A stretch of 64,000 nucleotides of DNA from an uncultured Clostridia bacterium (GTDB taxonomy: Bacteria; Bacillota; Clostridia; TANB77; CAG-508). The DNA is taken from NCBI GenBank assembly GCA_934129895.1, contig CAKOWY010000007.1, forward strand, positions 1 to 64,000, written 5' to 3'. Within the stretch, counting starts at the first letter, position 1; each line of letters begins with the position of its first letter. Below are positions 61,334 through 64,000 of the stretch, one piece after another. The position numbers and the translations under genes were made by a program. The notes under the pieces are model-generated. The model saw nothing but the letters and a program-made list of their open reading frames with translations. It was not told the origin of the DNA and did no database searches.

Positions 61334-61344
61334 CTCTTTAACAT

Positions 61345-63939
61345 TTACTTTATATATAATTCATTATTTTCACAATCTACTGTAATTGTTGTATTTGGTA
61401 AAATTTTATTTGCTAAAATATTTTTTGCTATTAATGTCTCAAGTTTCTTTTGAACAAATCTCTTTAATGGTCTTGCACCATAAACTTCATCATATCCATT
61501 ATTAATTAAATAATCTTTTGCTGATTGTGTAACATTTAAACTAATATGTTTATCATCAAGTCTTCTTTCCAAATCTTTAATTAATAAGTCTAATATTCTT
61601 CCTATTTCAGTTTTCTGTAATGGTTTATAAAATACTATTTCATCTAATCTGTTCAAAAATTCTGGTCTAAAGCTTTGTTTTAATAATTTTCTTACATTTT
61701 CTTTTGCTTCTTCAGATATTTCTCCATTTTCTTGAATTCCGTCTAATATATAACTTGAACCTAAGTTTGAAGTTAATATTATAATTGTATTTTTAAAGTC
61801 TACTGTTCTTCCTTGTGAATCTGTAATTCTACCATCATCAAGTACTTGTAACAAAATATTAAATACATCTGGATGAGCTTTTTCTATTTCATCAAATAAA
61901 ACTACTGAATATGGTTTTCTTCTTACTGCTTCTGTTAATTGTCCACCTTCTTCATATCCAACATATCCTGGAGGCGCACCAATTAATCTAGATACAGAGT
62001 ATTTTTCCATATACTCACTCATATCTATTCTTATCATATTATGTTCATCATCAAATAAGCATTCTGCTAATGCTTTTGCAAGTTCTGTTTTACCAACACC
62101 TGTTGGTCCTAAGAACATAAATGATCCTATTGGTTTACGTGGATCTCCAATTCCTGCTCTTGAACGCATTATTGCTTCAGATACTTTTTCTACTGCATCG
62201 TCTTGTCCAATTACTCTCTTATGCAATAATTCTGGTAAATGTAGGATTTTTTCTCTTTCGCTTTCCATTAATTTTGTAACTGGAATTCCTGTCCATCTTG
62301 AAATAATTTTTGTTATTTCATCTTCTGTTACTTTATTTCTTAATAGTCCATCTTCTTTTCCTTTTTCAGATAATTCTTCCTCTGCTTTTAATTCTTTTTG
62401 CAATTCTGGAAGTTTACCATATCTTAATTCTGCTACTTTTCCTAAATCATATACTCTTTCTGCTTGTTCTATTTGTGCATTTACTTGTTCTATTTCTTCA
62501 CGTAATTTTTGTACTTTAGAAATTGCTTGTTTTTCATTTTCCCATTTTGCTTTCATTCCATCAAATTTTGTTTTTAATTCTGCTTTTTCTTTTTTGATGT
62601 CTTCTAGTCTTTTTTTAGAAATTTCATCTGTTTCTTTTGAAAGTGCTGTTTCTTCAATTTCTAATTGCATTATTTTTCTTGATACTTCATCAAGTTCTGT
62701 TGGCATTGATTGCATTTCTGTTTTTATCATTGCACAAGCTTCATCTATTAAGTCTATTGCTTTATCTGGTAAAAATCTGTCTGAAATATATCTGTGTGAT
62801 AATGTTGCTGCAGTAATTAATGCATTATCTGATATTTTAACTCCATGATATACTTCATATCTTTCTTTTAATCCTCTTAATATTGATATTGTATCTTCTA
62901 CTGTTGGCTCATCTACCATTACTGGTTGGAAACGTCTTTCTAGTGCTTGGTCTTTTTCTATATATTGTCTATATTCATTTAATGTTGTTGCACCAATACA
63001 ATGTAATTCTCCTCTTGCTAACATTGGTTTTAATAAGTTTCCAGCATCCATTGCACCATCTGTTTTTCCTGCTCCAACAATTGTGTGAATTTCATCAATA
63101 AATAAGATAATTTTTCCTTCACTTTTCTTTACTTCTTGTAATACTGCTTTTAATCTTTCCTCAAATTCTCCTCTATATTTTGCACCAGCTACAAGTAGTC
63201 CCATATCAAGTGAGAATATTGTACAGTCTTTTAATCCTTCTGGCACATCTCCTCTAACAATTCTTAATGCTAATCCTTCTGCTATTGCTGTTTTACCAAC
63301 ACCTGGTTCACCAATTAAACATGGATTGTTTTTAGTTTTTCTTGATAGAATTCTTATTACATTTCTTATTTCATTATCTCTTCCTATTACTGGATCAAGT
63401 TTTTGGTCTCTTGCCATTTGTACTAAGTCTTGACCATATTTCTTTAAAACATCATAGGTTTCTTCTGGATTGTCTGTTGTTACTCTTGTGTTTCCTCTAA
63501 CTTCTGATAATGCTTTTAAAAATGCGTTTTTTGTTATATTAAATGTTCTAAATAATTCTTTTAATTGACTATTTGCATGATCAAATATTGAAATCATTAT
63601 ATGTTCAACAGATACATATTCGTCTTTCATTTTTTTTGCTATATTTTCACTATCTGCTAATACTAAATCTGTATCTTGTGATACATATATTCCATCATTT
63701 GGTCTTGATCCTCCTGTCATTCTTGGCTTGTTATCAACTAGTCTTTTTACTTCATTTTCGAAGTTTTCTTCATTTGATGTAATTTTCTTTATTAGCTCTT
63801 TTATTAAGCTATTATCTTGCTCTAGTAATGCAAGTAATATGTGTTCTTGTTCTACTTGTACATTTTGATTTGTGCTTGCTAATGTTTGTGCATTTTGTAA
63901 TGCTTCTATTGATTTTTGCGTAAATTTTTGTATATTCAT
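61345..63939 (-). CDS. clpB: ATP-dependent chaperone ClpB
   Basis: ClpB is the disaggregase that works with DnaK on heat-damaged proteins. The 864-residue protein has the N-terminal double Clp domain (NIQKFTQKSIEALQNAQTLA), AAA-1 with Walker A GEPGVGKTAIAEGLALR (near 205), the coiled-coil middle domain (about 400-530) and AAA-2 with Walker A GPTGVGKTELAKALAE (near 610). There is no IGF/L ClpP-binding loop in the C-terminal domain, as expected. The start is ATG 63939, ten bases after AAGGAG. A palindrome lies in its promoter region (63960-63983). Confidence 0.96.
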   Translation of the reverse strand: MNIQKFTQKSIEALQNAQTLASTNQNVQVEQEHILLALLEQDNSLIKELIKKITSNEENFENEVKRLVDNKPRMTGGSRPNDGIYVSQDTDLVLADSENIAKKMKDEYVSVEHIMISIFDHANSQLKELFRTFNITKNAFLKALSEVRGNTRVTTDNPEETYDVLKKYGQDLVQMARDQKLDPVIGRDNEIRNVIRILSRKTKNNPCLIGEPGVGKTAIAEGLALRIVRGDVPEGLKDCTIFSLDMGLLVAGAKYRGEFEERLKAVLQEVKKSEGKIILFIDEIHTIVGAGKTDGAMDAGNLLKPMLARGELHCIGATTLNEYRQYIEKDQALERRFQPVMVDEPTVEDTISILRGLKERYEVYHGVKISDNALITAATLSHRYISDRFLPDKAIDLIDEACAMIKTEMQSMPTELDEVSRKIMQLEIEETALSKETDEISKKRLEDIKKEKAELKTKFDGMKAKWENEKQAISKVQKLREEIEQVNAQIEQAERVYDLGKVAELRYGKLPELQKELKAEEELSEKGKEDGLLRNKVTEDEITKIISRWTGIPVTKLMESEREKILHLPELLHKRVIGQDDAVEKVSEAIMRSRAGIGDPRKPIGSFMFLGPTGVGKTELAKALAECLFDDEHNMIRIDMSEYMEKYSVSRLIGAPPGYVGYEEGGQLTEAVRRKPYSVVLFDEIEKAHPDVFNILLQVLDDGRITDSQGRTVDFKNTIIILTSNLGSSYILDGIQENGEISEEAKENVRKLLKQSFRPEFLNRLDEIVFYKPLQKTEIGRILDLLIKDLERRLDDKHISLNVTQSAKDYLINNGYDEVYGARPLKRFVQKKLETLIAKNILANKILPNTTITVDCENNELYIK

Positions 63940-63959
63940 AAATATCACTCTCCTTTTAT

Positions 63960-63983
63960 ATTATAGGTAAGTTCAAAGAACTT
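63960..63983 (-). promoter_or_regulatory. Possible clpB promoter with palindrome
   Basis: On the minus strand TATAAT (63965-63960) lies 20 bases before the clpB start. Directly upstream is the perfect palindrome AAGTTC-TTT-GAACTT (63983-63969), filling the spacer. It is neither a CIRCE nor a CtsR box by consensus. The upstream part is cut by the window edge, so the -35 box is uncertain. Confidence 0.45.
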
Positions 63984-64000
63984 TCATATAATATGAATAT

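Noticed and set aside
1..64000. tRNA, rRNA, integrase, transposase or replication origin
   Set aside because: None was seen on either strand by eye; a covariance-model tRNA/ncRNA search would be decisive.

Overview
The window reads as chromosomal DNA of an anaerobic, endospore-forming, very AT-rich Firmicute of the class Clostridia. The grounds are the complete spoIIIA operon, the spoIIA operon with sigF, spoIID and a SpoIIQ-like gene, the cwlJ-gerQ pair, an oxygen-sensitive class III ribonucleotide reductase, a pta/ack acetate branch, A/T-ending codons (AGA for Arg) and strong AGGAGG ribosome binding sites. I cannot name the genus. Nearly all genes lie on the minus strand. I saw no rRNA, tRNA, CRISPR array, transposase or integrase.

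Layout, left to right. 1-1432: 5' part of a secreted thioester-domain adhesin, cut by the window edge. 1625-3153: small alarmone synthetase, a Cys-tailed mini-protein and EF-P. 3291-4879: a solitary PIN-PhoH ATPase gene with foreign codon use. 4883-9833: spoIIIAA-AH. 9925-13945: YebC, a 2H phosphoesterase, TcdA, and an SOS-type Y-family polymerase with a small partner behind a LexA-like operator. 14020-17831: sbcDC. 17898-19726: small proteins of unknown function. 19730-25694: pta, two tandem ackA genes, an MFS transporter and phosphofructokinase. 25812-29352: an M6 protease with ChW repeats, broken by a frameshift. 29432-36234: cwlJ-gerQ, lytic transglycosylase, GNAT, hpt, kinase, Nudix, zinc peptidase, peptide deformylase and radical SAM genes. 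36344-41526: a broken membrane-protein gene, rlmD, a frameshifted nuclease, an L,D-transpeptidase and a second island of unknown small genes. 41529-46980: nrdD divergent from a CRP/FNR regulator, then a CMP-kinase-like gene, rpoZ, remA and rsmE. 47036-50437: the dTDP-rhamnose genes rfbDACB. 50596-54040: spoIIAA-spoIIAB-sigF-spoIID-spoIIQ under a Spo0A-box promoter. 54215-58757: glmM, T-box-controlled glyS and a GT51 transglycosylase. 58850-63939: an island SleB-type hydrolase, a VanY-type peptidase and clpB.

How the genes work together. The two sporulation blocks encode both sides of the mother cell-forespore channel: SpoIIIAH and the SpoIIIA ring on the mother-cell side, SpoIIQ on the forespore side. 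They also encode the sigma-F switch and SpoIID, while CwlJ/GerQ act later in germination. The pfk-ackA-pta block is one fermentation module. Much of the rest is envelope work: rhamnose precursor, GlmM, GT51, L,D-transpeptidase, VanY and lytic transglycosylase.

The oddest features are two. First, five solitary, more GC-rich insertions sit between AT-rich operons, four of them with their own promoters. Second, three genes are interrupted by +1 frameshifts, and each break can be placed at an in-frame CGG codon, a triplet otherwise almost absent as a codon from the AT-rich genes here.
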